The notes below the pieces were generated by a model. It was given only the letters and a program-made list of their open reading frames with translations. It did no database searches and was not told the DNA's origin. From the NCBI RefSeq assembly GCF_943733665.1, contig NZ_OX030782.1:2776501-2840500 (forward strand): a stretch of DNA of 64,000 nucleotides. Direction: 5' to 3'. Positions within the stretch are counted from its first letter, which is position 1; the number at the start of each line of letters is the position of its first letter. Made by a program: the position numbers and the translations under genes. Of the stretch, positions 33,541 to 43,409 are shown piece after piece. This stretch comes from Aquimarina sp. Aq107. Lineage in GTDB: Bacteria > Bacteroidota > Bacteroidia > Flavobacteriales > Flavobacteriaceae.

Positions 33541-35004
33541 CTAAATTCTTGGTAAGTCTCCATCCCCTTTAAGAGGTAAATTAGAACTTCCCATAAGATA
33601 TGTATCTATATGATATGCCGCTTGTCTACCTTCTGCGATAGCCCAAACAATTAATGATTGTCCTCTTCGCGTATCACCCGCTGCAAAAACACCTTTTACG
33701 TTGGTAGCATAATTTTCTTCTGTAGCTTTTATATTTGTTCTTACATCCATATCAATACCTAATTGTTCTGCAATTGTAGGTTCTGAACCAGTAAACCCTA
33801 ATGCCAATAAAGCTAACTCACATTTCCATTCTTTTTCTGTATCTGGAATCTCTTTTAAAGTAAAACGACCATTCTCTTTTACCCATTCAACTTCAGATGT
33901 TATTAAACCTCTAAGATTACCATTTTCATCTCCCAAAAATTCTTTTGTAGAAATACTCCAATTACGTTCCACTCCTTCTTGATGTGAAGAACTCGTTCGT
34001 AATCTCATTGGCCAAAAAGGCCATGGTTGATTAGCAGGGCGTTCAACAGTACCTTTACCCATGATTTCAAAATTCGTCACAGATGTTGCACCATGTCGTA
34101 CAGAAGTTCCAATACAATCTGATCCTGTATCTCCACCTCCGATTACGATTACATCTTTATCCGTTGCAAGAATTTCTTCGCCTAAATCTTTAATCCCATC
34201 GACTCTACGATTGTTTTGTGGAAGAAAATCCATAGCCTGAACCACTCCTTTTAGATCAGCTCCTTTTACCGGTAACTTACGTCTTACTGTAGCACCTGTA
34301 CATAATACTACAGCATCAAAATCAGCTTTTAGTTGATCCGCTTTAACATCTTTACCTATATGTGTATTTGTTTTAAAAACAATACCTTCTTCTTCTAAAA
34401 CAGCAACTCTTCGATCGATTACATTTTTTTCCATCTTAAAGTCAGGAATCCCATATCGTAACAATCCTCCTACCTTTTCATCTCTTTCGAAAACAGTTAC
34501 TAAATGTCCAGCTCTATTTAACTGTTGGGCAGCAGCAAGTCCAGCAGGTCCAGAACCTATAACTGCGACTGTCTTTCCTGTTCTCTCTTTAGGTAGATTC
34601 GCTTTTACCCATCCATTTTTAAAAGCTTCTTCTACTATATTTTTTTCAATATTTTCTATCGTTACAGGATCTTCATTAATCCCTAGAACACAAGCTTCTT
34701 CGCAAGGTGCTGGACATAATCTACCCGTAAATTCTGGAAAGTTATTAGTCGAATGTAATATTCGAGCTGCCTTTTCCCATTTACCACGATATACAGCATC
34801 ATTAAAATCAGGTATTAGGTTTCCTAATGGACATCCACTATGACAAAAAGGGATTCCGCAATCCATGCATCTTGCACCTTGATTTTTAAGCTTACTTTCC
34901 TCCATTGGCACAGTAAACTCCTTATATCCTTTTATACGATCTTTAACAGGCTGGTACTGTTCAATCTCTCTTTCAAATTCTAAAAATCCAGTTATCTTTC
35001 CCAT
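33541..35004 (-). CDS. gltD: glutamate synthase (NADPH) small subunit
   Basis: The 487-residue beta subunit of glutamate synthase, which passes electrons from NADPH through FAD to GltB for glutamate formation from glutamine and 2-oxoglutarate. N-terminal Cys clusters CMDCGIPFCHSGC and LCPAPCEEAC ligate two 4Fe-4S centres. GSGPAGLAAAQQL is the FAD-binding loop and VIGGGDTGSDC the NADPH-binding loop. Standard family length. It lies 12 bp after gltB on the same strand, and its stop is followed by a strong terminator (33472-33505). Control is expected through the shared region upstream of gltB. Confidence 0.96.
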   Translation of the reverse strand: MGKITGFLEFEREIEQYQPVKDRIKGYKEFTVPMEESKLKNQGARCMDCGIPFCHSGCPLGNLIPDFNDAVYRGKWEKAARILHSTNNFPEFTGRLCPAPCEEACVLGINEDPVTIENIEKNIVEEAFKNGWVKANLPKERTGKTVAVIGSGPAGLAAAQQLNRAGHLVTVFERDEKVGGLLRYGIPDFKMEKNVIDRRVAVLEEEGIVFKTNTHIGKDVKADQLKADFDAVVLCTGATVRRKLPVKGADLKGVVQAMDFLPQNNRRVDGIKDLGEEILATDKDVIVIGGGDTGSDCIGTSVRHGATSVTNFEIMGKGTVERPANQPWPFWPMRLRTSSSHQEGVERNWSISTKEFLGDENGNLRGLITSEVEWVKENGRFTLKEIPDTEKEWKCELALLALGFTGSEPTIAEQLGIDMDVRTNIKATEENYATNVKGVFAAGDTRRGQSLIVWAIAEGRQAAYHIDTYLMGSSNLPLKGDGDLPRI

Positions 35005-35016
35005 GTCTATTATCGT

Positions 35017-38000
35017 TTATGCTTGTGCTAATTTTTCTTCTTCTAATCTTTTTAAAGCCTGCTTGTATTCCTCTGGAAAGATCTTAATGAATTTTGGTAA
35101 TTCGCTCTCCCAATTCTCGAGAATTCTCTGTGCTAAAGGGCTTAGTGTTGCATTATAGTGTGATTCAATTAAGTTTTTAAGTTCTATCACATCTTCTGGT
35201 ATTTCTACAGGATCCAAGTTTAGCGCTTCTTTATTACAATGCGCTTCGAATGTCTTTTTATCATCATATATATATGCAATACCTCCAGACATCCCTGCTC
35301 CAAAGTTTCTTCCTACTTCACCAAGGATAACGGCAACTCCACCAGTCATATATTCACATCCATGATCTCCAATACCTTCTACAACAGCTCTGGCTCCTGA
35401 GTTACGAACACAAAAACGTTCTCCAGCCTTACCATTGATAAATACTTCTCCATCTGTTGCTCCATATAATGTAACATTTCCTGTAATTACATTGTTTTCT
35501 GGAACAAGTGTTGCTTCATCCGGAACTTTAATAATTAACTTAGCTCCAGAAAGTCCTTTCCCTAAGTAGTCATTTGTGTTTCCATTTACGATCATTGTTA
35601 ATCCCTTGGTTGCAAAAGCTCCAAAACTTTGTCCAGCTGCACCTGTGAAATTTAATTTTAGGGTACTTTCAGGTAACCCTTGAGCCCCATAAATTTTAGA
35701 AATTTCATTACTCAGAATAGCACCTACTGCTCTATCGGTATTTGTAATGTCAAAGTCTAAAGTGGTCTTTTCTTTTCTAAACAACGCTTGATGCGCCTGT
35801 TCTATAATTTCAAAATCTATAGATTTTCCTAATCCATGATCTTGTATTTCGGAATTGTATATACCTACTCCTTCTGAAGCTTCTACCTGATGTAATATTG
35901 GTGAAAGATCAACTCCTGCAGTTTTATAATGTTCGATAGCTTGCTTACGATCTAATTTATGTACCTGTCCTACCATTTCATTAATCGTACGGAAACCAAG
36001 TTGAGCCATAATTTCTCTTAGCTCTTGAGCTACGAAATACATGTAATTTACTACGTGTTCTGGTTTTCCTTTAAACTTCTTACGCAATTCAGGGTTTTGA
36101 GTTGCTATACCTACAGGACAAGTGTTTAAGTGACAAACACGCATCATAATACATCCAGAAGCTACTAAAGGAGCTGTGGCAAATCCAAATTCTTCTGCCC
36201 CTAACAGACAAGCTACTGCTACATCTCTTCCTGTTTTTAATTGTCCATCACACTCTAATACAATACGACTACGTAGATTATTCCCTACTAAAGTCTGTTG
36301 TGCTTCAGCTATTCCTAATTCCCAAGGCAATCCAGCATGTTTTAATGATGTTAATGGTGATGCTCCTGTTCCTCCATCAAATCCAGATATTAATACTACG
36401 TCTGCCTTTGCCTTTGCTACTCCTGCTGCAACAGTTCCTACTCCTACTTCTGAAACTAATTTTACATTAATTCTAGCATCTCTATTAGCTGATTTTAAGT
36501 CATAAATTAACTGGGATAAATCTTCAATAGAATATATATCGTGATGTGGTGGTGGTGAAATTAATCCAACATATGGAGTAGAATTACGAGTCTTAGCAAT
36601 CTCAGGATTCACTTTTGGACCTGGTAATTGACCTCCTTCTCCTGGTTTAGCTCCTTGAGCCATTTTTATCTGTATCTCTGCAGCATTTGTTAAATAATTC
36701 GAAGAAACACCAAATCTACCTGAAGCGACTTGCTTGATAGCGCTATTTTTCCAATCCCCATTTACATCTTTATAAAAACGTAGTGGATTCTCTCCTCCTT
36801 CTCCCGAATTACTTTTTCCGCCAATACGATTCATAGCGACCGCTAGGTTTTCATGTGCTTCTTGACTTATTGACCCATAGGACATCGCTCCTGTTTTAAA
36901 GCGTTTTACAATTTCTGTCCAAGGCTCTACCTCATCTAGTGGAATTGGATCATAGTTAGAGAATTCTAATAATCCGCGAATGGTCATTAAACTTTTAGAC
37001 TGCTCATTAATTAAACTTGCATATTCTTTATAAGTTTTAGGATCATTATCTCTTACTGATTTCTGAAGTTTAGCTACAGAAAGCGGATTAAACTGGTGTT
37101 TTTCACCATTTCGTCTCCATCTATATTGTCCACCTATTTCTAAATCTAAATCTGCATCTACTTCTCTTTCTATATATGCTCTTTTATGACGCTTAGCAAT
37201 TTCCTTTTCGATTTCGTACAATCCAATTCCTTGAATTCTAGTAGCAGTATTCGGAAAATACTTATCTACTACTTTAGTATTAATCCCAATACATTCGAAA
37301 AGTTGAGAACTACGGTAAGAATTTAAGGTAGAGATACCAATTTTATTCATCACCTTCAATACGCCTTTACCTACAGCCTTATTGTAATTATTAACCGCTT
37401 CTTCTGCAGCTAACTCTGTAATATTATTGTCTTCAATTTGTTCCTTGATAATTTCATTTACCATATAAGGATTTATAGCACTGGCCCCATATCCAAATAA
37501 TAAAGCAAAGTGATGTACCTCTCTTGGTTCTGCAGATTCTATTATGATACTTACTTGAGAACGTTTCCCTAATTTCTGTAGACCACTATTTACAAAAGAA
37601 CAAGCTAATAATGCCGGAATCGGTGCTCGATGCTTACTTATATTTCTATCAGAAAGTATTATAATATTACTTCCATCATCAATTGCCTCAGATACCTTTT
37701 GTAAAGTAGCTTCTAAAGCATCTTCTAACCCATTAAGTCCTCTATTAATATTATATAACATAGAAACAGAGGTTGCTTTAAAGCCTTTATCTGAATATGT
37801 TTTGATCTTATCTAAATCTTCTTTAGAAATTACTGGATTCTGAATCTTTAGCTTATTACAATGCTTTTCATCAATATCAAAAATATTGTGATCTGCTCCT
37901 AGTGTCAAACTAATATCTGTAATCAGTTCTTCTCGAATTCCATCTAAAGGAGGGTTGGTTACTTGTGCAAATAACTGTTTAAAGTAATTGTAAATTAATT

Positions 38001-39516
38001 GCGACCTCTGAGAAAGTACAGCAATTGGCGTATCTGATCCCATAGAACCAATTGGTTCCTTTGCTAATTGACTCATCGGAACGATAATCGTATCAATATC
38101 TTCCTGAGTGTATCCGAATACTTCTTTACGTTTATCAATAGTTTCTTCACCTAAAAATAAAGGACAATCATTGTAAGCAATATCTTTTAGGTGCACTAAA
38201 TTATTATCTAACCATTCTCTATATGGATGTTTTGATGCAATCTCTTCCTTTATTTCCTCATCATTAACAATTCTACCTTCGTCCATATTTACCAAGAACA
38301 TCTTACCAGGTTCCAATCTACCATGAAACTCTAAATTGCTTGGTTCTATATCTACTACACCTGTTTCAGAAGACATAATTACATATCCATCTTTAGTAAC
38401 AGTATAACGAGAAGGTCTTAATCCATTTCTATCCAATACTGCTCCAATATAATTACCATCAGTAAACGGAATAGAAGCTGGACCATCCCATGGTTCCATA
38501 GCACATGAATTATATTCATAAAATGCTCTTTTAGCTTTAGACATTTCTGAGTTCTTTTCCCAAGCTTCTGGCACCATCATCATCATAACTTCTGGAAGTG
38601 ATCGTCCAGTCATTAATAATAATTCTACAACCATATCCATAGATGCAGAATCCGATTTTCCCTTAAGAACTACTGGCAGTATATTTTTAATATCGTCTCC
38701 AAACCAATCACTGGCTAATAATTCCTCTCGGGAACGCATTCTGGTAACATTTCCTCTTAAAGTATTAATCTCACCATTATGACACATATATCGGAATGGT
38801 TGTGATAAATCCCAAGTAGGAAATGTATTTGTAGAAAAACGTTGGTGTACCAAGGCTAACCTAGTTACCACTTTTGGATCCATAAGATCTGTATAGTACA
38901 ATTTAATATCTTCTGGCATTAATAAACCTTTAAATATTAAAGTCTTTGTAGATAAGCTTGGTAAATAAAAGAACTTATTCTCTGACAGTTTAGAACTGTA
39001 TATTTCATGTTCTGTAACCTTACGAGCAGTAAATAACTTTAAATTAAAGTCAAAATAGCTCTGCTCCTTATCACTTTTGCCAATAAAAATTTGTTTAATC
39101 GAAGGTTCTGTAGTTGCTGCTATTTCTCCTAAATGTACTGTATCAACAGGTACGTCTCTCCATCCCAAAAGAACAAGACCTTGATCGGTGATATTTTTTT
39201 CAAAAGTATCAATACAGTATTGTCTTTGATTTTCTTTTTTAGGTAAGAACACATTACTTACAGCATATTCTCCAGACTCAGGTAAATTAAATGAACAATT
39301 TTCTATAAAGAAATCATGTGGTATATCTATCAGTATTCCCGCTCCATCTCCTGTTTTTCCATCAGAGCTTACAGCTCCACGATGTTCTAATTTTTCAAGA
39401 ATTTCTAATGCCTTATGAATAATATCATTAGACTTTTTCCCTTCCAAGCTACAAATAAATCCGGCACCACATGCGTCGTGTTCGAATTCTGGCAGATACA
39501 TTCCTTGTTTCTTCAT
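35017..39516 (-). CDS. gltB: glutamate synthase large subunit
   Basis: The 1499-residue alpha subunit. The precursor is trimmed so that C16 (DACGAGFI) becomes the N-terminal glutaminase nucleophile. The order is: class II amidotransferase (~16-420), central domain, FMN/2-oxoglutarate-binding TIM barrel (~800-1200, GGTGASPL), then a 3Fe-4S motif CIMMRVCHLNTCPVG, and a C-terminal beta-helix (~1250-1480; repeated GNVTLYG, GGVAVILG). Length and architecture match bacterial NADPH glutamate synthases. First gene of gltBD. Divergent from glnK-amtB over 436 bp containing several palindromes. Confidence 0.97.
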   Translation of the reverse strand: MKKQGMYLPEFEHDACGAGFICSLEGKKSNDIIHKALEILEKLEHRGAVSSDGKTGDGAGILIDIPHDFFIENCSFNLPESGEYAVSNVFLPKKENQRQYCIDTFEKNITDQGLVLLGWRDVPVDTVHLGEIAATTEPSIKQIFIGKSDKEQSYFDFNLKLFTARKVTEHEIYSSKLSENKFFYLPSLSTKTLIFKGLLMPEDIKLYYTDLMDPKVVTRLALVHQRFSTNTFPTWDLSQPFRYMCHNGEINTLRGNVTRMRSREELLASDWFGDDIKNILPVVLKGKSDSASMDMVVELLLMTGRSLPEVMMMMVPEAWEKNSEMSKAKRAFYEYNSCAMEPWDGPASIPFTDGNYIGAVLDRNGLRPSRYTVTKDGYVIMSSETGVVDIEPSNLEFHGRLEPGKMFLVNMDEGRIVNDEEIKEEIASKHPYREWLDNNLVHLKDIAYNDCPLFLGEETIDKRKEVFGYTQEDIDTIIVPMSQLAKEPIGSMGSDTPIAVLSQRSQLIYNYFKQLFAQVTNPPLDGIREELITDISLTLGADHNIFDIDEKHCNKLKIQNPVISKEDLDKIKTYSDKGFKATSVSMLYNINRGLNGLEDALEATLQKVSEAIDDGSNIIILSDRNISKHRAPIPALLACSFVNSGLQKLGKRSQVSIIIESAEPREVHHFALLFGYGASAINPYMVNEIIKEQIEDNNITELAAEEAVNNYNKAVGKGVLKVMNKIGISTLNSYRSSQLFECIGINTKVVDKYFPNTATRIQGIGLYEIEKEIAKRHKRAYIEREVDADLDLEIGGQYRWRRNGEKHQFNPLSVAKLQKSVRDNDPKTYKEYASLINEQSKSLMTIRGLLEFSNYDPIPLDEVEPWTEIVKRFKTGAMSYGSISQEAHENLAVAMNRIGGKSNSGEGGENPLRFYKDVNGDWKNSAIKQVASGRFGVSSNYLTNAAEIQIKMAQGAKPGEGGQLPGPKVNPEIAKTRNSTPYVGLISPPPHHDIYSIEDLSQLIYDLKSANRDARINVKLVSEVGVGTVAAGVAKAKADVVLISGFDGGTGASPLTSLKHAGLPWELGIAEAQQTLVGNNLRSRIVLECDGQLKTGRDVAVACLLGAEEFGFATAPLVASGCIMMRVCHLNTCPVGIATQNPELRKKFKGKPEHVVNYMYFVAQELREIMAQLGFRTINEMVGQVHKLDRKQAIEHYKTAGVDLSPILHQVEASEGVGIYNSEIQDHGLGKSIDFEIIEQAHQALFRKEKTTLDFDITNTDRAVGAILSNEISKIYGAQGLPESTLKLNFTGAAGQSFGAFATKGLTMIVNGNTNDYLGKGLSGAKLIIKVPDEATLVPENNVITGNVTLYGATDGEVFINGKAGERFCVRNSGARAVVEGIGDHGCEYMTGGVAVILGEVGRNFGAGMSGGIAYIYDDKKTFEAHCNKEALNLDPVEIPEDVIELKNLIESHYNATLSPLAQRILENWESELPKFIKIFPEEYKQALKRLEEEKLAQA

Positions 39517-39952
39517 ATTATTTCCGATCTAAAGTGTTTCAAGTTGTTGAAATTAACAAAACCTTAAGGAAGGAGAAAGAAAAACCGATTATCGAACATC
39601 ACTTTTTGGAGCTCGATAAAAAAAGTACTATTTAACTAATAGAATCCTAAAATAAAGACTTCAAATTACGAATTTAATAACGTAGTTTTTGGCAAAAAAC
39701 ACCAAATAACATAGGGGTTTACAGCAATTTAGGGTCAATAAACACCAATGAAAACGTTTTCGTAAAAAAACAGAAATCTCCTACTGAGAAATTCTCAGTT
39801 ATTTCTACAAAAAATACATACCCCTAATTTTTTAGGGGGTAAATATTTCAAAATGATAAAAATACCATGATTACCCTTTAAAATTTTGAGGCTAAAAAGT
39901 AATTCACATATTTTTGACACAGATTTAACATTAATTTTAACTTTTAATCTTT
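39517..39952. promoter_or_regulatory. 436-bp divergent control region between gltBD and glnK-amtB
   Basis: The gap must carry promoters for both nitrogen-assimilation operons. Three symmetric elements lie within ~90 bp: GAAAACGTTTTC (39750-39761, a perfect 12-bp palindrome), ACTGAGAA-A-TTCTCAGT (39783-39799) and TACCCC/GGGGTA within 39819-39841 (stem with a bulged G and an AT loop). Any could be an operator; the last could also form an RNA hairpin ~110 nt before glnK. No glutamine riboswitch signature was recognised. Confidence 0.6.
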
Positions 39953-40291
39953 ATGAAGAAAATAGAAGCAATCATCAGAAGATCAAAATACCGCGTTGTA
40001 AAAGAAGCTTTACACGAAAAGGGTATTACATTCTTTTCTTATTGGGATGTTACTGGTGTGGGTAATGAAAAAAAAGGACACGTGTATCGTGGAATATCAT
40101 ATAGTACAACAGACATCCAAAGACGCTTTTTATCCATCGTGGTAAACGACGAGTTTGAAGAAGCAGCTGTATCTGCAATTCTTGAGGCTGGTAAAACTGG
40201 AGAAGTCGGAGATGGAAAAGTATTTGTATCCGATATAAAAGAAGCATATAGAATTCGTACTTCCGAAAAAGGAGGCTCTACACTATCCTAA
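39953..40291 (+). CDS. glnK: PII nitrogen regulatory protein
   Basis: A 112-residue PII trimer subunit that senses 2-oxoglutarate and ATP/ADP and gates AmtB. It starts KKIEAIIRRSKYRVVKEAL, and the T-loop YRGISY carries Y50, equivalent to E. coli Tyr51, the uridylylation site, although the loop is one residue shorter. The B-loop segment TGEVGDGKVFV is conserved. The gene is followed 61 bp downstream by amtB, the classic glnK-amtB pair. Whether uridylylation is used in this group is not known from sequence. Confidence 0.95.
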   Translation: MKKIEAIIRRSKYRVVKEALHEKGITFFSYWDVTGVGNEKKGHVYRGISYSTTDIQRRFLSIVVNDEFEEAAVSAILEAGKTGEVGDGKVFVSDIKEAYRIRTSEKGGSTLS

Positions 40292-40352
40292 CCACCACAC
40301 ACACAAATTACCAACTGAAAACAAAAAATAACTTTTAATAGTCAATTATATA

Positions 40353-41606
40353 ATGGAAATGTTAACTATAAACAACGTATGGATGATGGTGTGTACAGCA
40401 CTAGTCTTTTTCATGCACTTGGGTTTTTCTTTTTTAGAAATTGGATTAACTCGTCAAAAAAACACAATCAATATTCTTTTCAAAAACGTATTCATCATCT
40501 GTGTAGGTTTATTACTATACTGCCTAGTAGGATTTAATTTGATGTATCCTGGATTTGAAAAAGATGCTGCCGGATTTATTGGATTTGCAGGATTCGGTTT
40601 GAGTTCTCCTGTTGTAGAAGGAGCTTTAGACTTAACATATAATGAAGGATACACATATTGGACTGATTTCTTATTCCAAGGAATGTTTGCAGCTACAGCA
40701 GCTACAATAGTTTCTGGAGCTGTTGCGGAACGTATTAAGCTAGGAGCTTTTATGATTTTTACTATCATATATGTAGGAGTTGTATATCCAATTGTAGGTT
40801 CTTGGCAATGGGGAGGTGGTTTCTTATCATCATTCCAGATTGGCGAAGCTGAAGGTTTTTATGACTTTGCTGGTTCTACCTTAGTTCATTCTGTAGGAGG
40901 ATGGGCTGCTTTGGTAGCTGTATGGTTATTAGGATCTAGAATTGGAAAATTTGGTTCTGACGGTAAGCCAAACGCTATACCAGGTCACAACATTCCGTTA
41001 GCTGCTGCCGGTGTTTTAATTCTATGGTTAGGATGGTTTGGATTTAACGGTGGTTCTGTACTTTCTGCTGATGCCGCTGGAACATCTCTTACTCTAGTAA
41101 CGACATCTCTTGCTGCCGCTGCTGGTGGAGTTGTTGCTTTTTTAGTTTCAACGTTATTATACAAAAACTACGATTTAACAATGTTCTTAAACGGTATTCT
41201 TGGTGGATTAGTAGGAATTACTGCTGGTGCTGATCAAATGACCCCAACAGATGCTGTATTAATTGGAGCTATTGCTGGTGCTATCATAGTATTTGGTGTA
41301 GCATTGATTGACAAATTAAAGCTAGATGATCCTGTAGGAGCTATTACTGTTCACTTAATCTGTGGTATTTGGGGAACCTTAGCCGTTGGAATTTTTGGGG
41401 CAAAAGCTGGTTTTGATCAATTCTTAGTACAAGGAGTTGGAGTATTAGCTGCTGGTGGGTTTTGCGTACTAACTTCTTTCATCATCATATTTGCTTTAAA
41501 GAAAACTATTGGAATTAGAGTTTCTGAGAAAGAAGAAATAGATGGTCTTGATGGTCACGAACACGGAATGGATGCTTATCCAGATTTTAGAATTAATCAA
41601 CACTAA
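40353..41606 (+). CDS. amtB: ammonium transporter
   Basis: A 417-residue inner-membrane trimeric ammonium channel with eleven transmembrane helices. Recognisable blocks are HLGFSFLEIGLTRQKN, GAVAERIKLGAFM, DFAGSTLVHSVGGWAAL (signature), LGWFGFNGGS and VHLICGIWGTLAVGIFG. The two pore histidines fall in the STLVHSVGG and ITVHLICG segments. Cotranscribed with glnK, which encodes its PII partner, and placed opposite gltBD, so uptake and assimilation share one control region. Terminates at 41632. Confidence 0.96.
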   Translation: MEMLTINNVWMMVCTALVFFMHLGFSFLEIGLTRQKNTINILFKNVFIICVGLLLYCLVGFNLMYPGFEKDAAGFIGFAGFGLSSPVVEGALDLTYNEGYTYWTDFLFQGMFAATAATIVSGAVAERIKLGAFMIFTIIYVGVVYPIVGSWQWGGGFLSSFQIGEAEGFYDFAGSTLVHSVGGWAALVAVWLLGSRIGKFGSDGKPNAIPGHNIPLAAAGVLILWLGWFGFNGGSVLSADAAGTSLTLVTTSLAAAAGGVVAFLVSTLLYKNYDLTMFLNGILGGLVGITAGADQMTPTDAVLIGAIAGAIIVFGVALIDKLKLDDPVGAITVHLICGIWGTLAVGIFGAKAGFDQFLVQGVGVLAAGGFCVLTSFIIIFALKKTIGIRVSEKEEIDGLDGHEHGMDAYPDFRINQH

Positions 41607-41631
41607 AATTTAAATTCTCAACTTATATATA

Positions 41632-41660
41632 AAGAGGGACGATTATAAATCGTCCCTCTT
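41632..41660. terminator. bidirectional rho-independent terminator
   Basis: A 13-bp stem AAGAGGGACGATT/AATCGTCCCTCTT (41632-41644, 41648-41660) with a 3-base loop between amtB and the convergent DUF4870 gene. Confidence 0.88.
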
Positions 41661-41669
41661 ATTTATTTA

Positions 41670-42008
41670 TTATTTTATAATTTCCATCGACAAAGGATAC
41701 GATGGTTCCTCTCCATTACTAGCTTTAATTGCATTTATTATTGGAAATACCAAACATAGAATACCAATAACGATTAATCCTAAAACTCCTAATCCAAATA
41801 ATAATATTAGTGGTATACAAACAATCGCATAAATAAACATACTTATCTGAAAATTCATAATTGATTTTCCATGATTATCCATTGCTAACACCTGTTCTCT
41901 TTGCGTTAACCAAAGTATCAATGGTACTATAAATCCACCGAATCCGGTTACAAGGTCTAATAATTGCGATAAATGGGTAATAACGAGTAATGATCTGTCT
42001 TGTCTCAT
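41670..42008 (-). CDS. DUF4870 family membrane protein
   Basis: A 112-residue protein with three transmembrane segments. SQLLDLVTGFGGFIVPLILWL and GKSIMNFQISMFIYAIVCIPL match DUF4870 (quoted in part as DLVTGFGGFIVPLILWL and KSIMNFQISMFIYAI), which resembles Tic20-like proteins. Family function unknown; often stress-linked in Bacteroidota. Upstream 42009-42120 contains no clear promoter. Confidence 0.75.
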   Translation of the reverse strand: MRQDRSLLVITHLSQLLDLVTGFGGFIVPLILWLTQREQVLAMDNHGKSIMNFQISMFIYAIVCIPLILLFGLGVLGLIVIGILCLVFPIINAIKASNGEEPSYPLSMEIIK

Positions 42009-42123
42009 GATTTCTTTTATTTTTGGTTGATGATTGTTTTATAAAATTGCTAATTAAATTAGCAACTTATACATATATGACGAAATATTGAGCAAAACGT
42101 TACAGTTATACCCATACATAAAA

Positions 42124-42157
42124 GAAAAAGATTCGAATTACATTAAATCCGAATCTT
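42124..42157 (-). terminator. rho-independent terminator after the TlpA-like gene
   Basis: AAGATTCG (42128-42135) pairs with CGAATCTT (42150-42157). On the minus strand TTTTTCTTT follows the stem. Confidence 0.65.
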
Positions 42158-42180
42158 AAAACTTATTTTAATTAGATAGG

Positions 42181-43362
42181 TTAAATCCCTAATGCAGCCT
42201 CTATATTTTTTATCAGCGTTTCTTTTTCTAACCCCATACGTATATATAAAATTTCTTTTTGCTCATTTAACAAAACAAAAGTTGGAGCTGCAGAAGTGCC
42301 ATATAATGAAGCTGTACCTTTCCCTAAATACAAAGTAGGTATTTCTATCTTTTGTTTTTCTACATACTCCTTTAACCCTTTATCATTTGATCTAGTAAAT
42401 TCTATTCCATAAACATCTAATCCTTTTTGTTTGTACTTTTTTTGTATTTCATTTACATGAGGCACAGCTTCTACACATCCACCACAATTAGGAAACCAAA
42501 ATTCTAATAATGTAAGTTTATTATTTATTTTGGATAAAGAAATCGTATCACCTTCTAGACTGGGTAGAGTAAAATCAGGTGCTTTTTTTCCAATGCTACC
42601 TTCCATATTCATTCTTTCTCGTTTATAGAATTCTCTCTCACTCATTGTTAAATATCCTTCAGGAAACCTTTCATAACTCCAAATTAATGTATCCCTATTA
42701 GCATCAACATTAAAATCACTTAATTTTGATATGATTACCTGATCAGCTAAAGAATTACTTGTACGAATATATATAGGTAGTTTATTACTTTTAGAAATTG
42801 CAATTTCATAATTATAAACATAACCTTTCAATTCATCTTTTACATTAACCAATTTACCATTTGAAATGTACCTATCTGAGATGGTAAAATTAAACGAGTG
42901 ACATGCTAAATTATTAATAACCATATCTTTTCTTTTTTCTAGGATAATTGTAGGGTCACTAGTTAATATTGGTAAAACCTTTTTTAATTCCAACAGAGAA
43001 CGTAAGCCAAAAATTGAACTATTCACTTGATAATCCTTAGGATCATTTTCATACAAAACTCTTTCTTCTTTAACAGAACTATAAAACACTTTTTCTCCGT
43101 CAAAAACCTGTTCATCTCCATCTTCGGTTACAAAATGATATCTAGCTCCTAGCAAAGTATCTTTGCTAGTAAAATCATAATAGCAACTCCCTTTAAAAAC
43201 ATTATTTCTATCATCTTTTTTAGGAAGAAATGTTACTTGTGCATTATACGATATAGTTTCTAATGTATTTAATTTTGTTATAGTTTGGTCCAGAATAGTT
43301 TTATCTGATTTATTACAACTAAAAAATAAGGTTACTAATACTCCTAAAAACAGCTTTTTCAT
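42181..43362 (-). CDS. TlpA-like thiol-disulfide oxidoreductase lipoprotein
   Basis: A 393-residue lipoprotein (signal ends LFFSCNK). An N-terminal ~250-residue region of unknown fold (VFKGSCYYDF, KDELKGYVYNYEIAI) is followed by a thioredoxin domain of the TlpA/ResA type: APDFTLPSLEGDTISL, then FWFPNCGGCVEAV holding the CxxC, and the cis-Pro in SAAPTFVLL. It probably reduces disulfides in the periplasm. It lies 47 bp downstream of an M56 protease gene and likely belongs to that BlaI-controlled transcript. Confidence 0.85.
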   Translation of the reverse strand: MKKLFLGVLVTLFFSCNKSDKTILDQTITKLNTLETISYNAQVTFLPKKDDRNNVFKGSCYYDFTSKDTLLGARYHFVTEDGDEQVFDGEKVFYSSVKEERVLYENDPKDYQVNSSIFGLRSLLELKKVLPILTSDPTIILEKRKDMVINNLACHSFNFTISDRYISNGKLVNVKDELKGYVYNYEIAISKSNKLPIYIRTSNSLADQVIISKLSDFNVDANRDTLIWSYERFPEGYLTMSEREFYKRERMNMEGSIGKKAPDFTLPSLEGDTISLSKINNKLTLLEFWFPNCGGCVEAVPHVNEIQKKYKQKGLDVYGIEFTRSNDKGLKEYVEKQKIEIPTLYLGKGTASLYGTSAAPTFVLLNEQKEILYIRMGLEKETLIKNIEAALGI

Positions 43363-43409
43363 AATTTGATTGAATTAAATTGTGTGAATTATTTTTGATC
43401 GAATCTGTC

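Noticed and set aside
36176..36505. Plus-strand frame inside gltB
   Set aside because: A shadow of gltB, which is conserved throughout.
39517..39952. Glutamine riboswitch upstream of gltB or glnK
   Set aside because: No sequence resembling known glutamine riboswitch cores was found; the palindromes look like DNA operators.
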